From: Sipunculus nudus
Taxonomy: Eukaryota; Annelida; Sipuncula; Golfingiida; Sipunculidae
Reading direction: 5' to 3'
NCBI GenBank assembly: GCA_026874595.1
Contig: CM049306.1
Location: 21,507,019-21,571,018, forward strand
DNA length: 64,000 bases
Positions 21,421 through 33,687 of the stretch are shown piece after piece; position 1 is the first letter of the stretch, and every line of letters starts with the position of its first letter. The notes under the pieces are model-generated. The model was not told where the DNA came from and did no database searches. It saw only the letters and a list, made by a program, of their open reading frames with translations. The position numbers were made by a program, and so were the translations under genes.

Positions 21421-23186
21421 AAAGGATAGTTTCATGTGCCGCTGGCCCCCTGTTACGATTGAATGGGAATGAAAGTAAACATAAATGTTATGATTTATGA
21501 AATATGATATATGTCATTTTTAATTAATTCTGAACGTGAGGATTAAATTGCATGGGACTCAGAACTCATTAACTGTATGTGTTTGAGACAAAATGCATCT
21601 CTGAGATTCTTTTGAAATGTCATCACTTTGTCGAACCGGGGCCTTCAGTACCAAACACCAACACTCTAGAAACTGGGCTACTTCCAACCGTTCTGCTGGG
21701 GGGGGGGGGGTTGTAATAAAGCTACTGAACTGCAATTAACCAAAATCTTGTTTGTTCATTTAAGTAGTTTAATTAGCAAACATTCATTAACGTTTATCAA
21801 TATATAAAAAGAGTGATGTAGGCGAGTCGTCCTTAATTACCATCCGAGTCCTTGAGGTTCCAACAAAATCCGAGTTCTTGAGGTTTCAATCGGAGACCAA
21901 GTCCGAGTATTTGAGGAATCAAAGTCCACCTTCCTCGAGTCTTTTACAGATGATTAAAACTATTGTAAATGAACAGATTTTTATTGATTAGTTTTTATGT
22001 AATTTACCATACGCCTAGGCTTCAAAACCCTATCGTACGTTTTCTTCAATTAAAAAACACTCTCACTGACACCAGCTGGCAGAACTTTGTTTTAATCATT
22101 TCTTGGACTTGAATTTATTTTTCTTTTATTGCTGTATATTTAACATACGAAATTTTCAATACTAATAGGTTTCAGCTTCTCATGTTTTATAATTTGATTA
22201 AGGATTTCTTATATCTACCAAAATACCACCTTGTCAGGCAGGTTTTTTTATTTAATTACATACGATACAGCAGATGTGATTTATATATTTCTTACACCTT
22301 ATTATTTAGTTTTCATACCAATTTAAAAAATTCCAACATTTCTTCAATGGATTTATTGTTGATTTTATCGATTATTAGTCGTACGGGACCACAAATACAT
22401 AAATACTCAGACTTTCAAGGAGACTTCGCCAAGTATATTTTGTCTTTGGTGAAAACATGCGCCGCAGTTTTATGAGCATTTGTAGCAAAGCATTTCATTG
22501 TGGTTATACTCATAAACGGTAAAGAAACACCAAGGAGGAATGGCCATACCGTTTTTTGCTTAACGTCACGGAAAGTTTACAACCTGCTTGCCAAAGTTCA
22601 AAGAACGAGGGATGGTATTTGGCGTTAATGGCACTTCGGTATTCTCTGGAATAACTTAAACTCGGCTGGCAAAATGCCAGGTCATGGAGAGGTATTATTT
22701 CTTGTAAATATTGGTAATTCTGGGGTAATCGGGGTGGTCTGACTGACGGATATTGCCATCGACTAAGTGAACCTCCCGCTTGTTTCGTATCTGTTGCCTA
22801 GCGGTGGTATGGTCTATGAGTGTACCTCCCGCGACCCGCTTCTCTCGAGGAAAGTGCCATTTCCTTAAGATATTAACTTGGATTTCTTTTCTCTTTACAA
22901 CAGTCACAATGCTCGATCAAGGCACGCATTCTGGACATGAACCTATCATGAGGATCCATTATCCCAAGGTTTATTAATCATACACACCATAATTCGCTAC
23001 TTAAGAAACGTTGTGTTTTCAACGGTATTTCCCCGCGGATGGAAATGACTTTTTGAAAATAGTTTTGCTTGTAAACAGGATCAGACACCTATTCGTGTGT
23101 TAGAAAATACCAAATGACATTTTTTAGATTGTATAGTAATCATATCTTATGTCCTTTATTTTTTAATTTTTTATCGACTTTCATTT
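21421..23186. other. Spacer between two tandem-core elements
   Basis: No gene supported. It contains a G-run at ~21699-21710 and short imperfect repeats of TCCGAGT..TTGAGG near 21846-21915. A 97-codon AT-rich frame (22182-22475) and two opposed ~65-70 codon frames around 22700-22980 have no recognised domain. Confidence 0.4.
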
Positions 23187-24440
23187 TTAGCACAGCTGAG
23201 TGTAAGTCATCTGAGCTATAGCGAACACCCTTTGTCCGTCTTGTATCTTTTTTAATTGTTCATCTTGGATATTATCCTTGAAAACCTAGAATTAGGTCTC
23301 TGTTACCCATATTCTCCGAGCTATGGGGCTTGTGAGTAACCCCCAGAGCAATTAAAAATTTGATACAAAAGCTCCTGTATCTGAATAACATTGATCGCCA
23401 TTATTCTTTGCATTCGTATTGATCATAGAATGTTTCATAAGTTCCTTCAGACTGGTGGCGCAACCTGTATTTTTCCCAAGATTTAGGCATTTTTTTCTCT
23501 CTATCGAAGACCTTCAAATTACGCGGTCATCTGTTTACAGGGAAAAAAATGTCACTGTTGGATCTAGAATCTTCACATCCAGGGAGGTCCATGAAAGATC
23601 TCCTTGGAAATCTAAAACAGGTCTCTGTTACCAATATCCTCCTAGCGATGGGAGAATAATTAAAAATTTGATACAACAACTGCAGTATCTGAATAACTAA
23701 TGCATTATTCGCCATTATTCCTTGCATTCCTAGTAACAATGGAGTGTTTTATCAGTTCCTTTAGAATGATGGCGCCACCTATATTCTTACGAATTTGTAC
23801 GCATTTATTTCTCTTTTGGAGACCTTCATCTGTTAACAGGGCACAAACAGTAACCGTTTCACCTAGAATCTTTGACATTGACATCCAGGGAGTTTCATGA
23901 AAAATCTCTTTGAAAACCTGGAATTAGGTCTCTGATACCTGTGTCCTTCGAGCTATGGGGCTCAAAATTACCCCCCCCCCCCCCCAGAATAATTAAAAAT
24001 TTGATACACAAGCTCCAGTATCTGAATATCTAATGCATTGATCGCCATGTTACTTTCCATGCATATTGATCATGGAGTGTTTCGTCAGTTCCTGCAGACT
24101 GAAATTGTTAATTTTAAGCATTCAGTGAGCCAGATGGGCACAAATTGTATCCATTTGGCCTAGAATCCTCATACATGACTTTCAGGGAGGTCCATTAAAA
24201 ATCTCTTTGGAAACCTGAAATAATGTTACTGTGACCTATATGCTGCATGCCGTGTGAGAGAACATGATTTTAACAGATGGGAACAAATGGTAGCATTTGA
24301 TGTAGAATAACGTCACTGTAACTTATATCTAAGGTCTATTTGCAAAATGCATGATATAGAGCACTGTGAAAGTCATTTTACCCATTATTCAAGGCTCCTT
24401 GAATTCAGCTGAGCGTCATGGCGTCATGACCACTTGTTTA
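23187..24440 (+). mobile_element. Shorter tandem-core element, same family
   Basis: Same family and orientation as 17591-21420: head TTTTAGCACAGCTGAGTG...CTGAGCTATAGCGA, then about three core units (anchors near 23531 and 23828 and a shared GAGCTATGGGGCT), then the family's unique 3' segment (GGCCTAGAATCCTCATACAT, TTTCAGGGAGGTCC) and the end CTTGAATTCAGCTGAGCG...CCACTTGTTT. One unit carries an expanded C-run (~23971-23985), at the position where units of the larger element also carry one. Non-coding. Confidence 0.8.
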
Positions 24441-25585
24441 ACATTGTTAGTTCTTCTTGGATGAAAATGACTGGCGCAGTTTTAACACATTTGTAAAATG
24501 AACAGATGTACACATAACCATGTCAGACACTAAGCTTAGTTAACAAATGAACATAAGATCATGCCTATGGACATTGACAACATACCAGAACATGCATGAA
24601 CGAACACAATTTTTCAGTTTCCCTTTTCCCATTCCCTCTCTTTTTCTAGTGTAAGCTCCCCATTTCCACTCTTTTTAGTAACTAGCACGAGTAAGCCAAT
24701 TGATCAGATAAGAAGCGGCATGTCAGCCAAATTCAATCATGCTAAAGAACTGAATAACAATTTTAAAGAAAGTACACTTTTCTCTACGCTCTTTACACAA
24801 CGCTTTACCCATAGGCCAACTGCCTATATCGTAGGCGCTGTTTGTTATGACCATATATCCTGAATCTCTACACCAGAGGGGAGCACTGTATTTTGGTCCA
24901 ATCAGATGAGACGCTGTGCTGGAAGCAAAACGGTTAACCAACCAAGCGAGGAATACACGAAGCCAATATTGTTCATTTCGTTTTGAGTGACAGCTCATCG
25001 CCCCGGTGACCGTTTGAACAGGCCAAAAGCTCAGAGAGAATCGCCCCACGCGTGGTTTCTGGGCGGAGCCTGATGCCTGTCGAGTGTTTGTTGACTTGCA
25101 TTTGGTTGGCTTATAGTCACATCAGCAGTTTCTCAAGCAGACAGGCCCATGTGCACAACCTGGTGTTTAAATGCATCATAAACGGTCTTTAGAAGCGCAA
25201 GATTTCCGCTGCTTTGGGAGCGTAACTTTTCTCCAGACCAGAATGATTATACGAGAAATGAATGATCCCAAGTATTAGTCTGTTAATGGACAATAATTAA
25301 TCAAAACGTACACATTCTACCACGGCTTATTTTCTTTTGGTCATGCGGCAGTACTGAACTGTCTTATATAAAAACTACAAAAATGTAAGCTCTGGTCTCC
25401 TTTGGATATTATGACATTATTTCCTCCCGCTTTTTTTGATTTCCTGAATAATAAACTAACAATGGAGAAGTTAGTGTGAGAAAACTGAGTAAGTCTAGAT
25501 CTTAACCAAGCATTTAGACTACAGGTGTTTGATTGGCCTGAGATTATAATATACATGACAACCAGATCCATTTTATCATATATTG
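24441..25585. other. Unassigned stretch with a promoter-like patch
   Basis: No gene recognised. Between ~24890 and 25075 composition becomes more balanced and shows GGTCCAATCAG and GCCAATATT (CCAAT-like), GCCCCGGTGACC and GGGCGGAGCC (GC-box-like). The 108-codon minus-strand frame over it (24723-25049) has no recognised domain. The last 4 bases (25582-25585, ATTG) are the target duplication of the LTR that follows. Confidence 0.35.
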
Positions 25586-25864
25586 TGTCACAGGTGTCTC
25601 TTTTATTATGCGCAAAGGTCTTGCATGTGTCTGTGTAGCGCTAGTTTTGTCCGTTGCCAAGGGAGACGTGCGAGCCGGGCCGGCCCACGTGAGACCCTGG
25701 CGTGTATAGACACAGCGCTCGTCTGGAATGTTCTGGGCGATTCGCGCTCTATGAGCGCGTGTCTTGTATTGTTCTTTGGGTGCGTGTGTGTTATGTATTG
25801 TTGTTTTTTTTTGGATTGTTCGTAAAATAGAAGTTTGTAGGCTATAAATGATGGGATGAGAAGC

Positions 25865-25871
25865 TATAAAT
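25865..25871 (+). promoter_or_regulatory. TATA box of LTR copy 1
   Basis: TATAAAT, conserved in the second copy (TATAAATA at 60046-60053, minus strand), followed in both by GGCTGTGTTT ~10 bp on. A second TATAAAT lies ~25 bp upstream in this copy only. Confidence 0.6.
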
Positions 25872-26286
25872 TTGTGGCTGTGTTTAGAGCCCAGGGAGGA
25901 GAGAAATATTCCAGCGGACACAGAAGAGTGTGAGTCGATTTGTGAACCTTTCCGATAATTGCAGCAGTAATATATCTTCTTCGAAATTTGTAACGGATTT
26001 GATAAAGTCTTCAGTTTGCATTTTGGATCACTACCAGAACTTCACTTTTGGATTACAACTGATTGATTTTGTGATTGAATTGGACTTTTATTCTCTGAGA
26101 AAATTTATGTGAACGGTTCATCTGGTTTATATCTTTAAAGGACTTACTGAGCTGTGACAGTGGTGGTATCCAGGTACTGTACACTTTATTTATTATACTG
26201 TTTAATTGAATTGATTTGCTGATGTGCTGTTGTTATACTGTGTGATATATTTATTTAGTGTATTGTAATGCCAGGGTTGTTTTAAG

Positions 26287-26292
26287 AATAAA
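26287..26292 (+). promoter_or_regulatory. Polyadenylation signal of LTR copy 1
   Basis: AATAAA within a block conserved between both LTR copies (GGGTTGTTTTAAGAATAAAT), which supports it as the R-region signal. The ~420 bp from TATA to AATAAA implies a long R or U3/R segment. Confidence 0.55.
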
Positions 26293-26464
26293 TTATAATT
26301 ATTTGTTAACAAGAAAAAAAGAAAAAAAAAAACACAGACTTCTTTATTCATTCCCCTAGAAATTTCACGCTGTCTAGTGTACCAGAATATGATTTTTTTT
26401 ATATCCATAACAAATTTTATGCTAGTCACGACTACGTGATCTGTTGATATTAAGTTCCATAACA

Positions 26465-26770
26465 ATTGATTCAATGTTTATTGGAGACAAACATGATGGC
26501 CCAAGAAGGCAGTACTGGTTGAACTGTTATACCTTTGGCATGGCTTTCTCATTAATATTGATAAGACAAACAGCCTGACCAACGGCATGAAATGAACATG
26601 GCGGAGAACACTGATGACATCACAATAGAGCGTTGTATGACTGAGAAAAATTAACCACAACTGCACAACCTATAATTAAGTTGACGCCTACTTGTTTTTA
26701 CAAAAAGTAGTTTCTGACCCGCGCATGCGCTGCACCGATACGTCACACATATGTCGCACATGTATACGTC
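26465..26770. promoter_or_regulatory. Promoter-like segment
   Basis: Contains AACATGGCGGA (26594-26604), the form of a YY1-type start-site motif that also makes an ATG in good context, TGATGACATCAC (CRE/ATF-like) just after, and CGCGCATGCGCTG (~26719), a perfect match to the NRF1 palindrome. From the ATG the frame MAENTDDITIERC runs 18 codons to a stop, or reaches a possible donor (TT|GTATGA). No downstream exon could be tied to it, so promoter activity is conjecture. Confidence 0.25.
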
Positions 26771-29578
26771 ATAACCACAAAAGAATCATACACGGTATAT
26801 ACACAGTCATTACAAGCGTAGAGTGAAACAATAAGTCTTTTAGTATCAGAGTATCAGGTTTAAAATTAAAAATTACGCTTTTGCCTCTCTCTGTCCGTGC
26901 TACATAAAGAAATTGGTTTGTATACTCTACCGAAAAAATAGTTGGAGTGTTTCTGAAAGGGAATATTGCATGCGGACTATCTGTTAATTCATTTTGGATG
27001 TCAACGTTTGAAAGTTTCCTTGAATTCATATGAATCATAATCGGTAATTTGATCCACAGCAGCTAGAAAAAGCGAAAGAATAGGTTTCAAAACAACATCA
27101 ACGGGGACAAAAATATGAAAATATACCGTCTACGAAAAGGAAAGGGAAAACAAAATATTTTGATGAAAACAAAGTCCCCACACATGTATAAGATACATAG
27201 CATCAGAAGTAAGATCATTTTATTAACTCTTCCGTAACTTTTGAAAAATTGTTTACTATAAATCAAATGGAAGCCACTGCTTATAAGATTCAGGGTGAAG
27301 TACCTCGATAAACAACACTACTTCTGATGAAGTAGAATTAAATAAAACTAGCTTGTCAAAAGGTTGTGTAAACATGTAAAAGGGAAAAAAAGAATTTTCT
27401 GGTTAAAAAGTATCAGAGTGCTAGTAAAATACCAATATTATTATTATATATATATATATATGTATGCACAAATATATGTATTTTAGGTTTCTGGCTACTT
27501 TATAGTAATTAAAGTATCTTCCAAATGTCGATATATAATCATAAATTTCTGATCTGAAAGTCAACCCTTCTCGATTTCTTTTTTAATCCCTGTTTTAACG
27601 AAAAACAAATCTGCAAGTTAGGTCGGCGCATATCCACACACCAGATCACCAGACTTGCCTGGCCATATTGGTCCATTATGGGTCCGTCTACAGGACTGAT
27701 TTGTTGTCATGAATGAAAAAAAGGTATGGCAGGAGGAACAAATGGCCGATTTGTTCGATTCCGTCTTTACATCTTCTTATTTGTCCGGCCGGATATGAAT
27801 AGCTTTGTTACCTTTTGACTCTTCGCAACCGATTTTTAGGGTCTTATTTTTCAAACAAATCCGGCCGACAACACTCCGTGTTTCTACAGAATCCACTGAT
27901 TTTCCTGGCAGTCAAAGAACGGAAGATTGAATACCGACGGAAGAAGGGAGGAGGTCAAACTATTAAAATAAAATAGACTAATGGTCGCATCCACTGGTTG
28001 GAAGTATCAATGTAATGAGCTAGATCAAGGGACCTGAAGTTTGTCCAAAGATCCTGCGAAAATTAACCAGTTGAAGATTAAGCTGTCAACGAATCTCTCA
28101 CCGGCTCCTTTTCGTCTGAAACAGCTGATACATATCTGGACCAATGTCGTGACTGGTCACAACCACTAGACTTGTTGGAGTTATCAATGTAATGAGCTAT
28201 ACCTTAAGATCAACAAGATCTGAGGAAAACTATTTAAATTAGCCAGACAGCTGAAATCGGTGATCAGATTACGGATTGCAGGGCTTCGGGCTGTTAACAC
28301 TGTCTAACGATACGTGTACAAACCTATCCCATCAAACCTTTTCCCTGCCTGTGAACCCTACACAAGTCTGGGCGTCTAAGAGACGACCTTTATAAACCTT
28401 GTGGTGTGTTATATATATCTCCTTTTTTACATATGTTGTCCTTCAAGAAACGACACGGTCTCCACTAAATGTTCGCGGCTTTAACAGCTTTAACCCGAAA
28501 GGCCATCGCATATAATCATGATGAAGCGTATATCCTTCCTATCTATGGACGAAGAAACAAGGCTGGAAACGGCGCTTTTGCGCTATTGTTACAGCTTTAT
28601 GTAAACCAGTGCTAAGAGAACTGGCACAACCGCGAATGGTTCATGCAAAAACCAAGTTCAAGGAAAAATTCCTAACCGATGGCCCCGGGACCAGCATGTG
28701 TTATACCGTGCAAACGGGGTAAGTGCAGTCGAGTTGGGATTAATTTAAGTTAAAAAAATCAAATAAAAAATAACAGAAAATTCCTGATAAACCATCTAAG
28801 TGGCATGCAAAGATGACACGGAAATTCTTTTTGAGGTAGGTACGTCAATTCTATATATGACCAATTACCGTTTCAGCGCCATATAACAGTCAGTCTCGGT
28901 TCACATCTAACCGAACATTTTGCCAAAAAGACCTTTCATTTTTGTGATTCTACATTGTGTTAAATGTACGACAACTGATCATACGGAAGTACGATTAAAG
29001 AAACATTAACATTTGCAGTACAATAAGTATGAAGTTACATTTAGCTCATTTGGTTGAATACAAAAAAGGTTTTTTTTTACCAAAACCTCCCAGTCATACG
29101 GACTCGGATCCACCTATTTTATGCGCGAGTAAACTTAGTTCACGTGTGTCTGTTTACCACATCAATCCTTGGCATGCATGACAAATTCCAAACAAGTGGA
29201 GAAACATGAACGAAGAAATACTTGGAAGAAACACCGGTTGGAAGCTTGAAAAATCTTATTTTATGAAGTTGCGTAGTACGGTCAACAGGTTGCATGCCCG
29301 ATGTGTTTATGTTTACACAAGTGCGAGAACACGCACGGCGCGAGATTATTTCAGTTGTGTTCAGGAGTGAGCGAGCGGATCTAGAATAAATTATTAGCAG
29401 ATATCATGATATGTGAGCAGAAAACATTATTTTTTATAACTAACTAGAACATGCAACTTAGAACACGACTTTAGACGGACAATAAAACAAGCTGAATTGG
29501 ATTTTTGAGAATAAAGGCTATCTTGATTAAAAGAAAAGAGCACGAAGCAACATGTCAGAGAACGAAGCTAACTCATAC
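26771..29578. other. Non-coding stretch with a weak direct repeat
   Basis: No gene supported. There is a (TA)n tract at 27446-27462. Around 28005-28200 the phrase TATCAATGTAATGAGCTA occurs twice ~174 bp apart, with weak similarity continuing (CTGGACC/CTGGGCG), suggesting an old tandem duplication. A match to family B (GTGTGTCTGTTTACCA) lies near 29145. Confidence 0.4.
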
Positions 29579-29585
29579 CTAATAC

Positions 29586-29899
29586 TAAGTAAAGGTAAAG
29601 TCTGTTGGGCTTTAACACCCGAGCCTAAGGCTCATAAGGCCGGAGCCTATCCCGGTTTCTGTAGCGTGAAGCGACTTGGGAGTCAAAGTCCCCGTGGATG
29701 GGACGCTAGTCCATCGCAGGTTAATTACCTTCCCAGTGTTCACTGGTACCTTTTTCCTATTGCTGGTTGGACAGAGACACTTGCGGTTGGGACCTTGCCC
29801 AAGGGTCTTGGCACAGTGGGAATCTCACCGGGATTCGAAATCATGACCTCTCGATCATGAGTCCGGCACCTTTAACCATTATACCACCGCCCCCGTCAG
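29586..29899 (-). mobile_element. tRNA-derived SINE
   Basis: On the minus strand the element opens GGGGGCGGTGGTATAATGG, has an A box (TGGTATAATGGTTAAAGG, 29869-29886) and a B box (GGTCATGATTTCGAATCCC, 29830-29848) at tRNA-like spacing, then a ~200-bp body and a short CTTTAC-repeat tail. A 7-bp direct repeat CTAATAC flanks it (29579-29585, 29900-29906), as expected of LINE-mediated insertion. The anticodon-loop region reads CTCATGA, suggesting a Met-like ancestor, but the stem has decayed. The 102- and 77-codon plus-strand frames here are antisense to the SINE and not genes. I do not name the SINE family. Confidence 0.85.
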
Positions 29900-29906
29900 C
29901 TAATAC

Positions 29907-32900
29907 ATGTACTAGAGTCCACTTTAAAATGCTGATAGGAGAAAAGAATCGATTCGCTATGATTTGGTGCAGTAGTTTCATGGTGACAGCAGAGACTTAA
30001 ACTTTCCTCCCCGTGTCTGCGTTTTAAATAAAATCTCTCTTTATTTGGCTGGTGAGACCAGATTAGAACCATGAGTGTACGTCGGGCGAAAACTTCTTAG
30101 AGTTTATTACAGGAAAGCCACATCCTCTTAGGACGTGTCCTGTTATTTCTTAAAGAAGTTCCTCTACTAACTATCATCCTTTTTCAAGAATATATGGTGC
30201 TGAAAGCTGTTGAGTGGTAGCTCAGGGCTCTCTGCTACTGCAAGTAAGGAATAATTAAAGCCAGTGATCCTTATTCTCCAAATTGGCATGAAATATCGAA
30301 TATATAAGAGTACTTACTGATGCTGTCACCGTATCAAGGATGTCACAACTCAACAGTAAAACAGAAGTCGAAGTCATTTAAATGCCCATGACATAATTTG
30401 ATCTAGATGTCTGTAACCACGGTGTGGTCGCAAGGATTTTCTAAGGTACCATATCTTATTTAGCATCTTTTTTTTATTCAAACTCGCGAGGAGCGCAGGT
30501 GTCTTGTGTTGTATAGGCCAACTGTAGTTAATGTGAGCCTCACTGTGGATAAAGAAAATTCCAGTGTTAGTCGGACTTTGTTTGTTCTGAAGAAATAATG
30601 TTTTATTTAAGTCATAGACACAAAAGTATATTTGTATATTATATAAGTATCTGGAAGATATCTATGGGAAGAATAAAGCATGTTAAAAATTGTACACCTA
30701 AGTATTTCCGAGAAATGCACAAAATGTTTTTCTTAAAAATAAGTATGCAGGGGTGAATCCAGAAAATTTGTTGGGGGTCTGATTCAGACAATGATCCATA
30801 ATTCTGTAAGCGGTTTTTCATTTATATATATAAATATATATAGTTTTAAAATTAGTCAACTGAAACGTAAGGTATAACTATATTCCTTGGGAACAGATCT
30901 ATATATTTTTATATAGAAAACTACTGCTGTAAATCCAGTATCGTTCACTGGCCTTATTGATTAAACACGTTCATTATGCGTTAAAAAAATATGAAATAAC
31001 ATTTAGGGTAACTTTGGGTAACCTTAAATCATGTAAAGGCTAGCTCTGGGATCATCCGAAATTATAAAAAAAGGGGGTTAGCTTGAATTCTTGACATCGA
31101 TTTAGCCCATGAGTAAGCAACATGACATTTTAACTCGATCATCAAAGGTTCACTTAGTCAGAGAATGATTGATAAGGAGTCTTTGATATGTCCATTATAA
31201 AAAAAATGAAACTCAGGGGGCAACAAAGGTCATGGTTTTAAAAAAGTTTCAATATTGATACCCTAATTATGTTGTACATATTAGGCTTTTGATTTTGAGG
31301 ACAGTACTGTTGTTATGACTGACAGCTTGACCATCATAAATGCTGCTGCACGTTAAAAGTCACGTGGGTGAAAGGAAGGGAACTGATAAGAACCATCCCC
31401 TGTTTGACCGCTTCCCATGGTGTCCGAGGTTACGATGTGCCTTCGCTTGTTATAATTTAACTTTAAGTTTAGTTGCTGGTTTAGTTCAATTGTCCTTGGA
31501 AATCGGTCCTTACTAAATACTGATTATGTCTAAGGTACATGATAACACAACTACTTAAAGTTAATGTTTCTTTCAGCAAAAGCCAAGTTTACCTGGTGGC
31601 GAATCTTCAGAGAATTAATGTTTTATTACTGGGTATTACGTCTTTACCAGCGAATCATGTACATCTAAAATTCCTAGATTTCTCTTGAATAATAAGTGGA
31701 TTTCCAACGTGTTTTGTAACTCTGACCAGCAGGTTTTTGTAAGAACCTTTTAAAATTGTTACTTCAGGATTATTTGGTGAGGTCTTTATATCATAGTTCA
31801 GGGTTTATAACGTAAAGGGGACATGATACCAAACGGTGGAAGGGATTACATACAGCACAGAAGGTGAACTCTTGATATTTTACGCGAAAAGGTCATTTTT
31901 AGTAGCAGATAGTTGTAACAGGTAAATCTTATGCAATGATATCCAGACTAATCTTGGACGACATGTTTCAATAAATAAACCCAACAGACAATAAATGGTT
32001 TGGACTTGTTCACAAAAGTTAAACAAACAAACCTCCACCGGGACCCGTTAACAGTTCCCCGTGGTCCCTAAAACATATCCCAGGAGGAGTTCTTGGAATT
32101 GCTTTAAACTCGAAACGTTTTCCTTTTTGATAGCTCTTCCGAGAAACCAGCTCTCTCGGGTATTTGAGGACTCTCAGGGAATCTTATTAACCGCTCATAA
32201 CTGAGGATTGGAACGTGCCAGGCAGTGATCTTTTCGGCTTTTGTGCGATTATATTGTTTCTATTGAGCTTGATTCTGAAATGAAGTTTACAAGACAAACA
32301 TTTGTGGCAAATGTTATGTCCAAAGGGTGCGATGGAAGTTCTCACGTTCGACTAACAAAATTTTATTACAAACTTGATATGCAGAGCGTTATGATCAAAG
32401 GAAGACAGAATTTTACCAAGAGCTCATCTAGATCTTTTTAGGTTTTGTTTTATTAAAGCATTTTGAGAATTAAGACTGTTGCAAGGAGATAATATTCTTT
32501 AAATGAATGACGCTTGCATGTTAAATAGTTTGTTTAATGAGGGTAATTTGCTGTCCTGAATTCAATATTCAGAGGTCTTACATTTTCCTGTATCCCGAAT
32601 AAGCAAACATAAACTAAAAAAAAACATACTAACACTGTAGGAAGACAAACTATTAAAACTCCTTTGGCCTTTTTAGAGACCGAAAATGTGATATATGGTT
32701 CTGTTTTGCCAAAGATAAATTTATCAGAGGAATTCAAAAGTATTATGGTCCCCTTCATGATTAAAACATATATATTAATTAAGGCATAATTCATCAATGG
32801 CATATCATGATAATTTTATTGATTTCTATCTTAAATTACCTCATTCTCAAGATTTAGGATCAGGAGGCATATCAGGTTTTAGAATATTTCTTGATGAGAT

Positions 32901-33687
32901 ATTTTTAATTCATGAATATTATCATAAGCACGAACGATTCGGAGGAACATTTTGCAAATTAAATGAGATTTTATAGAATTTTGGGAAAAGGAATTGCAAA
33001 AGAATAACATCAGTTACTGTAATATTATACATAAACACCATATGTTTCTATATATACTAACTTTTCAGTCTTATCCTAAAATGTAAAAGTATGATTGTGG
33101 GTGTATTTGTATGTGGGGGCATTAAAGTTTACGCACCACAAACATACAAACCCCATGGCCGATGTGGCGATGTCTTTTAATAAAGTAATATTGCTGTTAA
33201 TTGTCTTGTTGTTTAAGCTTTAACGACTAAACCGAAATGAAAACTTATACTTGATTTGAGGAGGTATGAATGTGTTTATTGAACTGTTCGGATACTTCTA
33301 TGAACTTTAAATTTTCAATGAGGAAAATGTATTACGGCGGTCATGATAGTGCCGTCTCACAAATGTTATAAAACATTTTAACAAATGTACATTATGGCGA
33401 TCAAGAAAATTATCCTGTAAACTTAATGAGTTGCTGCTTTGGCGATACCCTATCCCTCTACAACATTCTGTCAAATTCGTTAAATAACTTCTTGAGTAAA
33501 AATTGTATTCAGACAAACAATCATGCAATCAAGTATGCCACAACCATACAAGACAAAGAATTAAATAACACCTGGCATAGGTATAATACGTAGCTCTGTG
33601 CATAAATACTTAATTCGTATCTAAAGTTTAAAGAAACGTAATCAGGAGCAATATAATGCTAATTTTTTTCACTATCAGTTAACTTTA
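29907..33687. other. Non-coding stretch with a hAT-like fragment
   Basis: No gene supported. At 30747-30778, CAGGGGTGAATCCAGAAAAT followed by a G-rich run resembles the termini at 1807 and 51992 and is probably a truncated copy. Open frames of 60-89 codons (30639, 32241, 32534, 33307) have no recognised domain. Confidence 0.4.

Larger units (their letters stand above)
25586..26464 (+). mobile_element. Solo LTR, copy 1
   Basis: 879 bp bounded by TGTCAC...ATAACA (the second copy has TGTTAC...GTAACA), with a 4-bp duplication ATTG on each side (25582-25585, 26465-26468). It aligns over its whole length with 59493-60336 on the opposite strand, including ATTCCAGCGG.CACAGA, TAGTGTATTGTAATG, AAGAATAAATT, TCATTCCCCTAGA and a final TACGTGAT.TGTT. 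It has a TATA box and a later AATAAA, as expected of U3/R/U5. Because the duplication closes directly on the LTR, no internal region remains: this is a solo LTR. The GC-rich part (~25620-25780) and the frames within it (25544-25921, 25930-26112) are not genes. Superfamily (Gypsy or BEL) cannot be told without an internal region. Confidence 0.85.

Noticed and set aside
25544-25921. 125-codon minus-strand ORF in GC-rich DNA
   Set aside because: It is antisense to the U3 region of the solo LTR and not conserved as a frame in the second copy.
29552-29860. 102-codon ORF
   Set aside because: It is antisense to the tRNA-derived SINE; the frame is a repeat by-product.
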